Notes under the pieces: generated by a model
Databases searched by the model: none
What the model was told of the DNA's origin: nothing
The model's input: only the letters and a program-made list of their open reading frames with translations
Assembly: GCF_004208535.1 (NCBI RefSeq)
Contig: NZ_SGIS01000011.1
Location: 1 to 64,000 of the forward strand
Length of the DNA stretch: 64,000 nucleotides
Direction: 5' to 3'
Origin: Sphingomonas populi
GTDB lineage: Bacteria > Pseudomonadota > Alphaproteobacteria > Sphingomonadales > Sphingomonadaceae
Position numbers and translations under genes: made by a program
In this document: one piece after another, positions 44,385-53,023 of the stretch
Layout of the letters: each line of letters begins with the position of its first letter
Position numbering within the stretch: the stretch's first letter is position 1

Positions 44385-45302
44385 TCACCAGCCCTCGATG
44401 TCCGCCAATCCGATTTCCTCTACCGTCGCCAGCGCCTTGGCCAGCGAGTCGGGCTCGGCGGGCAGGCGTGGTGGGCGGGGATAGCCACCGGCCAGGCCGA
44501 AATGATCGAGCAACGCCTTGGTCACGCGGATGCCGCCATTGCCATAGAGCGCCATGAACAGGCGCATCAACCGGCCCCATCGATCGAGGAACAGGGCGTT
44601 ATCGCCTGCCTTCGCGGCTGCGATCACGCTCATGCACAGCCGTGGCGCGATATTGCCCTCGGACGAGAGGAACCCCTGCGCGCCGAAGGCCAGCGCCATC
44701 GGCGCCTGGTGCGGGCCGCCGACGCAGATGTCGATCCGCTCGCCCAGCGCATTGGCCAGCGTTCGCAGATAGCCGGGGTCCTGGTGGCTGACGTTGAGCC
44801 CGATCAGTTGCTTGTGGCGGGCGAACAATTCGATGATCACCTGCGGCGGGATGACATAGCCGACCGACTGGTGGGTTGAGAGCACGGACGGCATATCGCT
44901 GTTCGACAGGACCTCGTCGAAATAGGCGTCGAGTTCGCGCGGTGTCGGCGCATGGCCATGGCCGACATCGAGCGAATAGACCTGCGCCGCATCGACGCCG
45001 GCGCGCGACGCGGTTTCGAGGAATTCGATCATCTGCTTTGCGGTACGCGGCTCGACCCCCATCGCCCGGATCGGGGCTTGCCCCTTCAGCTCTTCGACCG
45101 CGATCGCCAACAGCCGGGCGGTTTCGTCGTGCGTCAGCGTATAGCCTTCGCCGCTGCCCCCGCCGCCGACATAGACGCCGACCCCGGCTTCGCCCAGCTT
45201 GCGCAGGTGACGCCGTAATGCCGCCTCGTCGATCGCGCCGTCTTCGGTGAAGGGTGTAATGCTGATCGTGAAGGTCTGGTAACGCGAAACATCGGGGTTC
45301 AT
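44385..45302 (-). CDS. DHDPS/NAL-fold protein lacking the catalytic Lys and Tyr
   Basis: A 305-aa TIM-barrel protein of the dihydrodipicolinate synthase / N-acetylneuraminate lyase superfamily. The substrate loop GGGGSGEGYTLTHDE and the overall length fit the fold. Yet at the Schiff-base position (IIGIKE in DapA) it reads LIGLNVSH, with Asn170 for Lys, and the Tyr of LYNVP is replaced (VLSTHQ, Ser142). It therefore cannot use the normal Schiff-base mechanism. It may be a hydratase, a metal-dependent lyase or a binding protein. ATG 45302 follows AGGAGAG; an upstream start adds 15 residues. It is divergent from a GntR regulator, which may control it. Confidence 0.82.
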   Translation of the reverse strand: MNPDVSRYQTFTISITPFTEDGAIDEAALRRHLRKLGEAGVGVYVGGGGSGEGYTLTHDETARLLAIAVEELKGQAPIRAMGVEPRTAKQMIEFLETASRAGVDAAQVYSLDVGHGHAPTPRELDAYFDEVLSNSDMPSVLSTHQSVGYVIPPQVIIELFARHKQLIGLNVSHQDPGYLRTLANALGERIDICVGGPHQAPMALAFGAQGFLSSEGNIAPRLCMSVIAAAKAGDNALFLDRWGRLMRLFMALYGNGGIRVTKALLDHFGLAGGYPRPPRLPAEPDSLAKALATVEEIGLADIEGW

Positions 45303-45404
45303 CCGTCTCTCCTGGCGTATTTTCTGGTCGAGTGGCTGGACTTGCAAAGATTTAGTGCGCGCCTATTGCAAAAAGGTCGAATGCGATAAGGCCGAGGGGG
45401 CGAT

Positions 45405-46187
45405 GTGAGCGAGGTCACGAAGAAGCGGCGATTGCGCCAGCCGAGGGTGGCGGAGATCGTTGCCTCCAGCCTGCGTTCGCGCATTCTGTCGGGCGCACTG
45501 GCCGATGGCGACATGCTGCCCAAGCAGGAGGACCTGCTCGCCGAATTCGGCGTCAGCCCGCCGTGCATCCGCGAGGCGTTCCGCATTCTCGAGACCGAGG
45601 GGTTGGTCACCGTGATCCGCGGCAATGTCGGCGGCGCGGTGGTCCATGTGCCTCATCCGGGCACCGCCGCCTATATGCTGGGCCTGGTGCTGGAGGCGCG
45701 CGCGGTCTCGCTCTACGATCTGCTCAACGGGATGCGGCTGCTCGAGCCGGCCTGCGCCGCCGAGGCAGCGCTTCGTCCCGATCGCGAGACGACGGTGCTG
45801 CCCAAGCTGCGCGCCAATATCGATGCGAGCATGGCGGCGATCGACGACCCCAAGACGTTCATCGTGCTGGCCCGCGATTTTCACACCGAACTGGTCAGCA
45901 ATTGCGGCAACGAGACGATGAGCCTGGTCGTCGGGGCGCTCGAGCGGCTGTGGTCGGCGCAGGTCGAAGTGCTGGCGGTCGATCGCTCGGTTCATGGCAG
46001 CTTCTCCGATCGCTCCGTGCGGCTGTCGCTGCAGCGCGAGCATGAGCGGATCTATCGCGCGATCGAAGAAGGCGATGCGCCGAGCGCCGAGCGCGCGATT
46101 CGCGAGCATTTTTCGGGCGGAATCGGCGAGCGGCGGCATGGCTTCGATACCGGCGTGACGATCAAGGCCGAGATGCTGCGGGCCTGA
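45405..46187 (+). CDS. GntR-family transcriptional regulator (FadR-type)
   Basis: A 260-aa regulator with an N-terminal winged helix (VAEIVASSLRSRILSGALADGDMLPKQEDLLAEFGVS, then PPCIREAFRILETEGLVTV) and a C-terminal all-helical FCD effector domain. The FCD metal/ligand residues include the His in DFHTELVSN, the His in QREHERIYRAI and the His in IREHFSGG. It starts at GTG 45405 after GAGGGGG. It is divergent from the DHDPS-like gene with about 100 bp between them. Effectors are probably small acids or CoA-related compounds. Confidence 0.9.
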   Translation: MSEVTKKRRLRQPRVAEIVASSLRSRILSGALADGDMLPKQEDLLAEFGVSPPCIREAFRILETEGLVTVIRGNVGGAVVHVPHPGTAAYMLGLVLEARAVSLYDLLNGMRLLEPACAAEAALRPDRETTVLPKLRANIDASMAAIDDPKTFIVLARDFHTELVSNCGNETMSLVVGALERLWSAQVEVLAVDRSVHGSFSDRSVRLSLQREHERIYRAIEEGDAPSAERAIREHFSGGIGERRHGFDTGVTIKAEMLRA

Positions 46188-46192
46188 GCGGA

Positions 46193-46780
46193 TCAGAGCG
46201 TCAGCCAGCGCGCGATGTCTTCCGGTTTTGCGCGCGGGCGGGGCGGGGCTGTCTCGGCAACGCTTCCAACCAGCACGACTCCGGCGACCTTCTGACCCTC
46301 GTCCAGGCCGAGCAGCGCAGTCGCTTGGGCGTCGTAGGCATGCCAGCCGGTCAACCAATTGGCGCCATAGCCCAAAGCGTGCGCGCCGTTGAGCAGGTTC
46401 ATGCACACCGCCCCGGCGGACAAGATTTGCTCCCATTCGGGAACCTTGTGGCCAGGTGCAGCGGCGGAGACGACGACCACCACCAATGGCGCCGACGCCA
46501 ATTTGCGCGTGCTGACGCGGACCTTGGCGGCGTCCTCCCGCGTCTCGGCCAGCGCGAGAAGCCGCTCGACCCAGCGGTCCTTGGCGTCGCCCGCGATCAG
46601 CACCAGCCGCCACGGGTTCAGCCGGCCATGATCGGGCACGCGCAGCGCGATTTCGACCAGGCGATCGATCTCGGCGCGACTCGGCCCCGGCGTCACCAAC
46701 GCATCGGGCATCGGCGAACGGCGCAGTGCCAGGATATCGGCAGCGGATAGATCGGATAGGGTGGGTGCTGTCGATGCCAT
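46193..46780 (-). CDS. Nitroreductase family protein
   Basis: A 195-aa FMN-dependent oxidoreductase of the nitroreductase/BluB fold. The FMN-binding start is LRRSPMPDALVTPGPSR; RVPDHGRLNPWRLVLI, AGAVCMNLLNGAHALGYGANWLTGW and GSVAETAPPRPR complete the fold. The Arg-Arg-Ser near residue 26 is the usual FMN-phosphate site. ATG 46780 follows GGGGGAGA. It is convergent with the GntR gene (5 bp between stops) and divergent from the 99-aa gene. Its natural substrate is unknown; ene-reduction or nitro-reduction of a pathway compound is possible. Confidence 0.87.
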   Translation of the reverse strand: MASTAPTLSDLSAADILALRRSPMPDALVTPGPSRAEIDRLVEIALRVPDHGRLNPWRLVLIAGDAKDRWVERLLALAETREDAAKVRVSTRKLASAPLVVVVVSAAAPGHKVPEWEQILSAGAVCMNLLNGAHALGYGANWLTGWHAYDAQATALLGLDEGQKVAGVVLVGSVAETAPPRPRAKPEDIARWLTL

Positions 46781-46826
46781 GCGATATTCTCCCCCGTGCG
46801 GTGCGACCCTGTCGTCGCATCCCCGT

Positions 46827-46868
46827 TTGACGATCGTAGCTGAATGGTCTAACATTTAAAAGATAGCA
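46827..46868 (+). promoter_or_regulatory. Promoter with the same downstream box as 21266
   Basis: TTGACG (46827-46832), a 17-bp spacer and TAACAT (46850-46855), followed by TTAAAAGATAGCA. From TAACAT onward it matches 21289-21307 at 18 of 19 positions, with identical spacing. It drives the 99-aa gene at 46904. Confidence 0.65.
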
Positions 46869-46903
46869 CATATAACAAGTGTGCAATTTAAGGAGAGGTT
46901 TGG

Positions 46904-47203
46904 ATGAAAGCTGCCATTCGGTTTACCGATGTGTTGCTGGGCCAGCCGGTCGAGCTTGACGAGCGCGCCGACAGCGGCGCCTCGCTGGCAGAGCGCGCCT
47001 GTTCGATGGTCCGCCAATGGTCGGGCGCTGCGACGGCGTCGCTGGTGTCGATGCATCCCCAAGACGAGCGCTTTGCTCCCGATCGGGTCGCCGGCCGGGT
47101 GATGGCGCGGCATCTCGATGGCAGCAATCGCGCCGATGTCGAAATTCTGATGCGCGCGCAGGATCGCTGCGCCAGGGCCGTCGTCCGTGTGGCGCTCGGG
47201 TGA
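46904..47203 (+). CDS. Hypothetical protein (99 aa), under the shared promoter box
   Basis: A small soluble protein of mixed alpha/beta character (FTDVLLGQPVELDERA, ACSMVRQWSG, VMARHLDGSNRADVEILMRAQDRCARAVVRVAL). No domain is recognised. ATG 46904 follows AAGGAGAGG, a strong ribosome site, and the upstream promoter resembles that of the amidohydrolase/ipd operon. It could be a regulatory or accessory protein of the same regulon; no specific role can be given. Confidence 0.7.
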   Translation: MKAAIRFTDVLLGQPVELDERADSGASLAERACSMVRQWSGAATASLVSMHPQDERFAPDRVAGRVMARHLDGSNRADVEILMRAQDRCARAVVRVALG

Positions 47204-47258
47204 GCGGGCCGCGCCGGAACACCGGCCTGCGGCCTCGGCAAACACCATAGCGGCGAGC

Positions 47259-48218
47259 ATGTCTGGCTCGCTTTCCTCCTCGGTCCCGCGCGAGGTGGCG
47301 ACCCTGCGCACGCTGCGCATCGCCAAGCATTTCCCGTTCTTCCTCGCCGTTGCAGAAGAGCAGAACCTTCACCGCGCCGCCGAACGCCTCAATATTGCGC
47401 AATCGGCCTTGTCGCGCCGCATCGCCGATCTCGAGCGCGAACTGGGCGGTATCGAATTGTTCGAGCGCCAGGCGCGGGGCGTGGCGATCACGCCGGCCGG
47501 CGAGACGCTGGCGCATGATGTGCGGCGTATCCTGTTGTCGATCGAGGAGGCGCGCCGCAACGTCCGCCGCATGGCCGAGGGGGATACCGGCACGTTGCGG
47601 GTTTCCTTCTCCGAGGCGATGTTGCGGCGGCCGGTGCTGCCGGCGGTGCTGCGCGAGTTCCGCACGGTGCATCCCGAAGTGGAATTGCGCGCCTATCCGT
47701 TGACCTCGGACGCGCAGCGGAGCCGTCTCCTTGCCGAAGAGATCGATGTGGCCTTCGTCATCGACGAGGCGACCGACCGCGATCAGTTCGAAACGCTCGC
47801 CGTCGGATGCGACAAGTTCGTACTGGTATTGCCTGCGGACCATCCGCTCGCGGTCAAAGAAATGGTATCGCTGCAGGACATTGCCGCCGAGCCCTTGTTG
47901 TGGCCGGCGCGGCATACCTCGCCGCGGCTGTTCGACCGGATGATCGCGGCGTTCGATGCCCAGGGGATTTCGCCCAACATCGCCGTCGAAGTTTCCGCGG
48001 TCGATATCGGTTACGAACTTACGGCAGCCGGCATCGGGCTGGGCATCGTCACCGCTGCCCGCGCGGATCGCACCCCGCCGGGCGTGGTGCTGCGCGACCT
48101 CGCCGACCTCGATCTGCCGCTGCCGCTCAGCATGCTGTGGTCGAAGAACGGCACCTCGCCGCTGATTCGGCGGTTCGTGGAGATGGTCCAGCAGCGCCTG
48201 AAGGAGACCGAGGGCTAG
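47259..48218 (+). CDS. LysR-family transcriptional regulator
   Basis: A 319-aa LTTR. The HTH is LRIAKHFPFFLAVAEEQNLHRAAERLNIAQSALSRRIADLERELG, with a characteristic AQSALS recognition helix. A periplasmic-binding-like effector domain follows (LRVSFSEAML, LLAEEIDVAFVIDEAT, VLPADHPLA, GIGLGIVTAARAD). ATG 47259 gives a short N-terminal extension. It lies in the same direction as the 99-aa gene and may regulate neighbouring accessory genes in response to an aromatic or acid ligand. Confidence 0.9.
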   Translation: MSGSLSSSVPREVATLRTLRIAKHFPFFLAVAEEQNLHRAAERLNIAQSALSRRIADLERELGGIELFERQARGVAITPAGETLAHDVRRILLSIEEARRNVRRMAEGDTGTLRVSFSEAMLRRPVLPAVLREFRTVHPEVELRAYPLTSDAQRSRLLAEEIDVAFVIDEATDRDQFETLAVGCDKFVLVLPADHPLAVKEMVSLQDIAAEPLLWPARHTSPRLFDRMIAAFDAQGISPNIAVEVSAVDIGYELTAAGIGLGIVTAARADRTPPGVVLRDLADLDLPLPLSMLWSKNGTSPLIRRFVEMVQQRLKETEG

Positions 48219-48225
48219 CGTCCCG

Positions 48226-49164
48226 TTAACGGGTGTCGGATGGCGCCGTGCGGGCGCTTGCGAACGCACCCGCGATCAAGCCGCCGATCGCATCGATTTC
48301 GCGGTTGGCGGCGGAGAGCAGGTCGATCAGCGTGCAGAAGCCGTGCGCCATCCCCGGATGGTCGCGCAGCCTGACCGCCACGCCTGCCGCGCGCAGCCGG
48401 GCGGCATACGCCAGCCCCTCGTCGTGCAGCGGATCGCAGCCGCCGAGCACGACGATCGCTTCGGGCAGGCCGGCCAGATCGGCTAAAAGGGGCACCGCTT
48501 CGGGATTGGCTCGGTCGGCTACGGGAACATAGTGGTTCCAGAACCAGCGCATGTCCTCGGTCGAAATCAAATAGTCGCCGCGGCCAAATTGGGCGTAGGA
48601 CGGTCGTTCGAAATCGGGCGATAATACCGGATATAGCAGGACCTGGAGATCGATGTGCGGCCCCCGGTGATCGCGTGCGCGGATCGCGAGCGCGGCGGCG
48701 AGGTTCCCCCCCGCGCTGTCGCCCATCACGGCGACCGGCCCCGCGCCGGCCAGCGCCAGCAGCGCCGTCCAGGCGTCGTCCAGCGGGCCGGGAAAGGGGT
48801 GTTCGGGGGCGAGGCGATAGTCGACGCTGACCACCTCCGCGCCGGTGACAAAAGCGAGTTGGCGGCAGACGGGGTCGAAAGCGTCGAGCGTGCCGAACAC
48901 CCAGCCGCCGCCGTGGAGATAGAGGATCAGGCCGTGCGCGGTGGCGCCGGCGACGTAACGGCGCGCAGGGACGGCGCCGTGCGGAGCGGGGATCGAGAAA
49001 TCCTCGATCCGCGCGACCTTTGCGCCGCGGTCCGGGGGCAATGCCGCCTGCGATTGCGCGAAGGTGCGGCGCACGTCGGCCACCGTCCCCGCGCTGAAGC
49101 CGGGCAGGTTCAGCGCATTGCGGCGATCGAGCATCGCCTGCATTTCGGGATCGAGCGGTCCCAT
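48226..49164 (-). CDS. Alpha/beta hydrolase of the hormone-sensitive-lipase family
   Basis: A 312-aa esterase. HGGGW (84-88) forms the oxyanion hole; the nucleophile is Ser150 in GDSAGGN, and the triad is completed by Asp in GCDPLHDEG and His in GMAHGF. This is the HSL/family IV class, which acts on short or medium acyl esters. ATG 49164 follows AGGAGG. It could hydrolyse an ester or lactone from the substrate (for example a Baeyer-Villiger product of the LLM monooxygenase), but this is inference. Confidence 0.9.
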   Translation of the reverse strand: MGPLDPEMQAMLDRRNALNLPGFSAGTVADVRRTFAQSQAALPPDRGAKVARIEDFSIPAPHGAVPARRYVAGATAHGLILYLHGGGWVFGTLDAFDPVCRQLAFVTGAEVVSVDYRLAPEHPFPGPLDDAWTALLALAGAGPVAVMGDSAGGNLAAALAIRARDHRGPHIDLQVLLYPVLSPDFERPSYAQFGRGDYLISTEDMRWFWNHYVPVADRANPEAVPLLADLAGLPEAIVVLGGCDPLHDEGLAYAARLRAAGVAVRLRDHPGMAHGFCTLIDLLSAANREIDAIGGLIAGAFASARTAPSDTR

Positions 49165-49306
49165 CCGGCCTCCTGACGTGACCCCGACGATGCTCGGCAC
49201 ATGCCCTCGCGCGCAATTGCCCAATTGCGATGCCTTCGATGAGGCCTTGGTATTCGACGCTTCGCGAGCCTGCGGCCTATGGCGTGGACCTTGGGAACGG
49301 AGTGGA

Positions 49307-51046
49307 ATGAGCGAATATCTGATCGCGCGCGAGGAACTGGAGTTCCTCCTCTGGGACTGGCTGGACCTTGCGGAGGATTGCGGCGATGCGATCGACCGCG
49401 AGAGCGCCGACGCGATCCTCGACCTTTCCGCGCGGCTCGCCGCCAGCGCCTTCCTGCCCCATTACAAGACGGCCGACCGCATCGAGCCGTATCAGAATGA
49501 GAGCGGCGTCCTTGCGCTGCCCGAGATCGGCGCGGCGCTGCGCGAATATGCTGCGCTGGGCCTGTTCTCGGCGAGCTTTCCGCCCGAACTGCGCGGGTTG
49601 GGCCTGCCCAGCCTGCTCGCCAATGCCTCTTTTGCGCAATTCCTCGCGGCGAACGTGTCCACCGCCGCTTATGTGATGCTGACGACGGCCAATGCGCGGC
49701 TGCTGGCGGCGTTCGGCAATCCGGCGCAGATCGAGCAGTTCGCGCTGCCGCAGATCGAGGGGCGGTGGTTCGGCACCATGTGCCTGTCCGAACCGCAGGC
49801 AGGATCGAATTTGGGCGATGTCGCGACGCGCGCCGTGGCGGACGGCGAAGATGCGCTGGGCGAGCGCTATCGCTTGACCGGCAACAAGATGTGGATCTCG
49901 GGTGGCGACCATGATCTGAGCGAGAATATCGTCCACCTCGTGCTCGCCAAGGTGGCCGCGCCGGGCGCGCCGCCGGCGGAGGGGACGCGCGGGCTCTCGC
50001 TGTTCGTGGTGCCCAAGATACTGCCCTCGGGCGAGCGCAATGACGTCGCCGTGGCGGGGCTCAACCACAAGATGGGCTATCGCGGCACGACCAACTGCCT
50101 GCTCAATCTGGGCGAAGGCGAGGGGGCGATCGGCTGGATCGTCGGCCCGCCGGGGCAAGGCCTGCCGCAGATGTTCAAGATGATGAACGAGGCGCGGATC
50201 GGCGTGGCTTTGGGCGCGGCGGCGCTCGGCTATCGCGGCTATCGCCATGCGCTGGTCTATGCCCGCGAGCGGACGCAGGGACGGCCGTTTGGCGCGGGCG
50301 GCGGACCTTCGCAGGCGATCATCGGCCATCCCGATGTGCGCGATATGCTGCTTGCCGCCAAATGCTATGCCGAGGGCGCGCTGGCGTTGGTGCTCTATTG
50401 CGCCAAGCTGGTCGATCGCGCCGAAGAGGATGTCGAGGCCGAGGCGCTGCTGGGGCTGCTGACGCCGATAGCCAAGACCTGGGCGTCCGAATATGGGCTG
50501 GCGGCGAACGACATCGCGATCCAGGTTCATGGCGGCTACGGCTATACGCGCGACTTCGACGTCGAGCAGCTCTGGCGCGACAATCGGCTGAACACGATCC
50601 ACGAGGGCACCACCGGCATCCAGGCGCTCGACCTGGTGGGGCGCAAGCTGCGCGACGGCGCGGCGCTGGCGCTCCTGCGCGGGCGGATCGCACAGACGGC
50701 GATTGCTGCCGCTGCGCTGCCAACGCTTGCCGGGCACGCGTTGGTGCTCGATGCCTGGTGGCAGCGGATCGCGGACGCGGTCGAAACGCTTCGCGATGCC
50801 GGGCCGGGAGGGATGGCAGCCAACGCCACCGCGCTGCTGCGCGCGTTCGGGCATGGCGTGGTGGGCTGGCAGTGGCTGGACCGGGCCTTGCTCAGCGTCG
50901 ATGCGCCCGAGGATGCGTTCCGTAGCGGCAAGCTATGGGCCTGCCGCTATTTCTTCGAGCGAGAGTTGCCAAAAATCGATGCATGGCTGCGCCCGATCGC
51001 GGCGGGCAGCGATATCGGCGCTGCGGTTCCGGCCGAATTTCTGTGA
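49307..51046 (+). CDS. Acyl-CoA dehydrogenase, long FadE5-type
   Basis: A 579-aa flavoprotein with the long-form architecture: N-terminal helical extension, MCLSEPQAGSNLGDVATRA, MWISGGDHDLSENIVHLVLAKV, VHGGYGYTRDFDVEQLWRD, and the catalytic-glutamate segment IHEGTTGIQALDLVGRKL. A C-terminal ACAD-extension domain of about 130 residues follows. Broad-chain-length dehydrogenases such as FadE5 have this form. ATG 49307 follows GGAGTGGA. It begins an operon with an SDR, the phosphotransferase and an ACAD11-like gene. Confidence 0.9.
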   Translation: MSEYLIAREELEFLLWDWLDLAEDCGDAIDRESADAILDLSARLAASAFLPHYKTADRIEPYQNESGVLALPEIGAALREYAALGLFSASFPPELRGLGLPSLLANASFAQFLAANVSTAAYVMLTTANARLLAAFGNPAQIEQFALPQIEGRWFGTMCLSEPQAGSNLGDVATRAVADGEDALGERYRLTGNKMWISGGDHDLSENIVHLVLAKVAAPGAPPAEGTRGLSLFVVPKILPSGERNDVAVAGLNHKMGYRGTTNCLLNLGEGEGAIGWIVGPPGQGLPQMFKMMNEARIGVALGAAALGYRGYRHALVYARERTQGRPFGAGGGPSQAIIGHPDVRDMLLAAKCYAEGALALVLYCAKLVDRAEEDVEAEALLGLLTPIAKTWASEYGLAANDIAIQVHGGYGYTRDFDVEQLWRDNRLNTIHEGTTGIQALDLVGRKLRDGAALALLRGRIAQTAIAAAALPTLAGHALVLDAWWQRIADAVETLRDAGPGGMAANATALLRAFGHGVVGWQWLDRALLSVDAPEDAFRSGKLWACRYFFERELPKIDAWLRPIAAGSDIGAAVPAEFL

Positions 51047-51063
51047 GTAGGGAGAGTAAGAGA

Positions 51064-51987
51064 ATGCGGATCGATCTGAGCGGCCGTGTGGCGATCGTGA
51101 CCGGCGCGGGCGGCGGCCTGGGCCGGGCGCACGCGCTGCTGCTGGCGAAGCGCGGCGCCAAGGTGGTCGTCAACGATCTTGGCGGTGCTCGCGACGGCAG
51201 CGGCGGCAGCGCGACCATGGCCGAACGGGTGGTCGAGGAGATCCGCCAGGCCGGCGGCGAGGCGATCGCCAACGGCGCCAATGTGACCGAATTCGACGAG
51301 GTGCGCGCGATGGTCGACCAGGCGATGTCCGCCTGGGGCCGCATCGACATTCTGGTCAACAATGCCGGCATTCTGCGCGACCGCACCTTCGCCAAGCAGG
51401 ATCTGAGCGATTTCCGCACCGTGATCGACGTGCATCTGATGGGAACGGTCCATTGCACCAAGGCTGTGTGGGACATCATGATCGCACAGGGCTTCGGACG
51501 GGTCCTGATGACGACCTCGTCGTCGGGGCTCTACGGCAATTTCGGCCAGTCGCAGTACGGCGCGGCCAAGATGGGGCTGGTCGGGCTGATGAAGACGCTG
51601 AGCCAGGAGGGGCGGAAATATGACATCCGCGTCAACGCGCTGGCACCGTCTGCGGCGACCCGGATGACAGCGGACATCATGAGCGAAGCGGAGCTGGTTG
51701 CGCTCGATCCGGGGCGGGTGTCACCGGGGATGCTGGCGCTGGTGTGCGACGATGCGCCGACGGGCACGATCCTGTGCGCGGGCGCGGGCAGCTTCGAAAT
51801 CGCGCACATCACGCTCACCAAGGGGCTATATGTCGGCGCGGGCGAGGACGCGGCGGAGCAGGTGCTGGCCGGGCTCGACCGGATCGCCGACCGCAGCGGC
51901 GAGATGGTGCCGCCGACCGGGCCGGAGCAGCCGCGCCACGAATTGTCGCGGGTGCCCGGGTTAATGCTCGCTGCCGCCAATGGCTGA
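51064..51987 (+). CDS. SDR of the peroxisomal multifunctional-enzyme (17beta-HSD4/MFE-2) type
   Basis: A 307-aa NAD-dependent dehydrogenase. TGAGGGLGRAHALLLAKRGAKVVVNDLGG is a specific signature for MFE-2-like (R)-3-hydroxyacyl-CoA dehydrogenases. NNAGILRDRTFAK, Ser in TTSSSGLYGN and YGAAK confirm the active site. A C-terminal extension of about 60 residues follows. ATG 51064 follows GGGAGAG. The 3' end overlaps the phosphotransferase by 8 bp. It probably oxidises a hydroxyacyl-CoA. Confidence 0.9.
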   Translation: MRIDLSGRVAIVTGAGGGLGRAHALLLAKRGAKVVVNDLGGARDGSGGSATMAERVVEEIRQAGGEAIANGANVTEFDEVRAMVDQAMSAWGRIDILVNNAGILRDRTFAKQDLSDFRTVIDVHLMGTVHCTKAVWDIMIAQGFGRVLMTTSSSGLYGNFGQSQYGAAKMGLVGLMKTLSQEGRKYDIRVNALAPSAATRMTADIMSEAELVALDPGRVSPGMLALVCDDAPTGTILCAGAGSFEIAHITLTKGLYVGAGEDAAEQVLAGLDRIADRSGEMVPPTGPEQPRHELSRVPGLMLAAANG

Positions 51988-53020
51988 GGCGCTGGCCGGC
52001 GTCCGGGCCGAGCATCGTTTCGACGAGGCAGCGCTGCTGCGGTGGATGGAGAATCATGTTACCGGGTTCGATGGACCACTGGCGGTCGAGCAGTTCTCGG
52101 GCGGCCAATCCAACCCGACCTATCGCCTGCGCACGACCGAGCGCGATTACGTGCTGCGCCGCAAGCCGCCGGGCATCTTGCTCAAAGGCGCGCATGCAGT
52201 GGATCGCGAATATCGGGTGATCTCGGCCTTGCACGCCACCGGCTTTCCGGTGCCGCGCCCGTTCGGTCTGTGCCTGGACGAAAGCGTGATCGGCACGATC
52301 TTCTACGTGATGGAGATGGTGGAGGGCCGCAATTTCTGGGACACGGCGTTCCCCGAGGTCTCGCGCGAAGAACGGCCCGCCTATTTCGACGCGATGAACG
52401 CGACGATCGCGCGGCTACACGCGATCGATCCTTCGGCAATCGGACTCGGGGATTTCGGGCGGCCGGGTAATTATTTCGAGCGCCAGGTGGGGCGCTGGTC
52501 GCGGCAGTATCTGGAAGACGCCGACGCTGGCCGGGTGCCGGCGATGGACGCGCTGATCGAGTGGCTGCCCGCCAATATTCCGCCCGGCGACGACGTCAGC
52601 ATCGTCCACGGCGATTTCCGCTGCGACAATATGCTGTTCCACCCCACCGAGCCGAGGGTGATCGCGGTGCTCGACTGGGAGCTGTCGACGCTCGGGCATC
52701 CGCTGGCCGATTTCGCCTACCATTTGATGATATACCGGATGCCGCCGGGCTTTTCGACCGGGCTGGCCGGGCTCGATTTGCCGGCACGGAACATCCCGAG
52801 CGAAGAACACTATATCGCCGATTATTGCCGCCGGACGAACCGCGACGGGATCGAGCGGCTGGATTTCCACCTCGCGTTCAGCCTGTTCCGGCTGGGCGCG
52901 ATCATCCACGGCATCAAGGGGCGGATGATCCGCGGCACCGCGTCGTCGCCCAATGCCGCAGCGGCGGTGGAGCAGCTCGAACGGATCGCCGAACTCGCGC
53001 TGGCACAGACAAGAGGCTGA
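51980..53020 (+). CDS. Aminoglycoside-phosphotransferase-fold kinase (ACAD10/LvaA-like)
   Basis: A 346-aa APH-like kinase. FSGGQSNPTYRL is the nucleotide loop and YVLRRKPPG the Lys strand. The catalytic Asp is in HGDFRCDNMLF (His210-Gly-Asp212, Asn217), and the metal-binding Asp232 is in AVLDWELSTLG. In mammals ACAD10/11 fuse such a kinase to an acyl-CoA dehydrogenase, and in Pseudomonas LvaA is a separate kinase for 4-hydroxyacyl-CoA in levulinate catabolism. Here the kinase is followed 3 bp later by an ACAD11-like dehydrogenase gene. I infer phosphorylation and removal of a 4-hydroxyl from an acyl-CoA. Confidence 0.9.
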   Translation: MAEALAGVRAEHRFDEAALLRWMENHVTGFDGPLAVEQFSGGQSNPTYRLRTTERDYVLRRKPPGILLKGAHAVDREYRVISALHATGFPVPRPFGLCLDESVIGTIFYVMEMVEGRNFWDTAFPEVSREERPAYFDAMNATIARLHAIDPSAIGLGDFGRPGNYFERQVGRWSRQYLEDADAGRVPAMDALIEWLPANIPPGDDVSIVHGDFRCDNMLFHPTEPRVIAVLDWELSTLGHPLADFAYHLMIYRMPPGFSTGLAGLDLPARNIPSEEHYIADYCRRTNRDGIERLDFHLAFSLFRLGAIIHGIKGRMIRGTASSPNAAAAVEQLERIAELALAQTRG

Positions 53021-53023
53021 TCG

